Positions 63,816 through 64,000 of a stretch of 64,000 nt of DNA are shown here, piece after piece (the stretch's first letter is position 1; the number at the start of each line of letters is the position of its first letter). The stretch is taken from NCBI GenBank assembly GCA_963722575.1, contig CAVRNR010000003.1, positions 248,001 through 312,000 on the forward strand. The letters are read 5' to 3'. The stretch is from Fen-178 sp963722575 (lineage in GTDB: Bacteria; Acidobacteriota; Terriglobia; Bryobacterales; Bryobacteraceae). Position numbers and translations under genes: made by a program. Below the pieces are notes generated by a model. The model saw only the letters and a list, made by a program, of their open reading frames with translations. It was not told where the DNA came from and did not search any database.

Positions 63816-64000
63816 TCACTTTCGCGGGTCGAAGCGCATTTCAACCTCGGTTTTCACTTTGACGGGGTGGCCGCCCCGGAGTGTGGGCCGGTAACGAAAC
63901 TGAGACCACACTACACTCTCGCAGAGTTGCGCGGTGCTTTCCAGATCGGAGATTTTCCCTTCCGGATCGATGACCACTTTGCAACTAACCGTTCCGCCCT
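63816..64000 (-). CDS. TonB C-terminal domain protein (partial, runs off right edge)
   Basis: The minus-strand frame from the window edge to a TGA at 63816 codes about 60 residues: GTVSCKVVIDPEGKISDLES, then VWSQFRYRPTLRGGHPVKVK and a final MRFDPRK. This matches the TonB/energy-transducer C-terminal fold (G-V-x-x-x-V-I-D-P-x-G; FRYRP...G-x-P-V). Only the 3' end is visible, so domain context and function are unknown. Confidence 0.65.
   Translation of the reverse strand, partial: GGTVSCKVVIDPEGKISDLESTAQLCESVVWSQFRYRPTLRGGHPVKVKTEVEMRFDPRK

Overview
The window is GC-rich bacterial DNA, most likely from an acidobacterium of the Bryobacterales/Solibacter group. This rests on family content: a secreted TIGR03435-type protein (62692-63600), a secreted repeat protein with a TIGR03437-type C-terminus (23545-25443), a PEP-CTERM protein, and many two-component and sigma-54 systems. 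I found no rRNA, tRNA, CRISPR array or complete insertion sequence. Start codons were adjusted where Shine-Dalgarno sites, signal peptides or stop/start overlaps decided between candidates.

Layout. 1-8.2 kb (minus): a tightly packed electron-transfer operon. In transcription order it holds a soluble two-cluster/CCG protein, EtfB, EtfA, a membrane-anchored Fe-S/CCG oxidoreductase, HdrA, HdrC and HdrB; HdrB runs off the left edge. 8.5-12.8 kb: TCA-cycle genes (mdh, icd, gltA) and a GYD-domain protein. 12.8-16.7 kb (minus): a four-gene phosphorelay operon (receiver, receiver-kinase, receiver, Cache-HAMP kinase) with no DNA-binding output. 16.8-30.2 kb: thiE, two large secreted proteins (one PHP-like, one GH106-like glycosidase), decayed gene fragments, a BNR/TIGR03437 protein, a FecR protein, two small proteins, a secretin and an MscS channel. 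30.3-34.8 kb: an RRM protein and rpoD-dnaG. 35-38 kb: a PEP-CTERM protein and a LuxR-type two-component pair. 38.1-43.7 kb: a tripartite RND efflux operon (TolC, adaptor lipoprotein, CzcA-like pump). 43.7-48.9 kb: secreted and TPR proteins, a GAF/sigma-54 activator, a 35-residue membrane peptide and a second RRM protein. 49-53.6 kb: an Omp85-like protein, a DUF4390 protein and an NtrYX-like pair. 53.6-61.1 kb: small accessory genes, then pcm, DUF2103, menG/ubiE, aroB, nadB and hslVU. 61.1-64 kb: a patchwork accessory segment.

Two features stand out. The first is the Etf-Hdr-membrane Fe-S operon, whose parts suggest one route from an acyl-CoA- or NAD-linked flavoprotein to menaquinone and/or a soluble heterodisulfide-reductase-like complex. 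The second is the segment after hslU. It contains a 120-bp partial copy of the hslU 3' end, two near-identical tails of an XRE-type regulator, and a DUF433/DUF5615 toxin-antitoxin pair whose toxin has an in-frame stop.

The window also carries several families of perfect palindromes (REP/MITE-like) in intergenic regions, one of which forms part of a lipoprotein signal peptide, and a 41-bp two-layer palindrome between two divergent genes.
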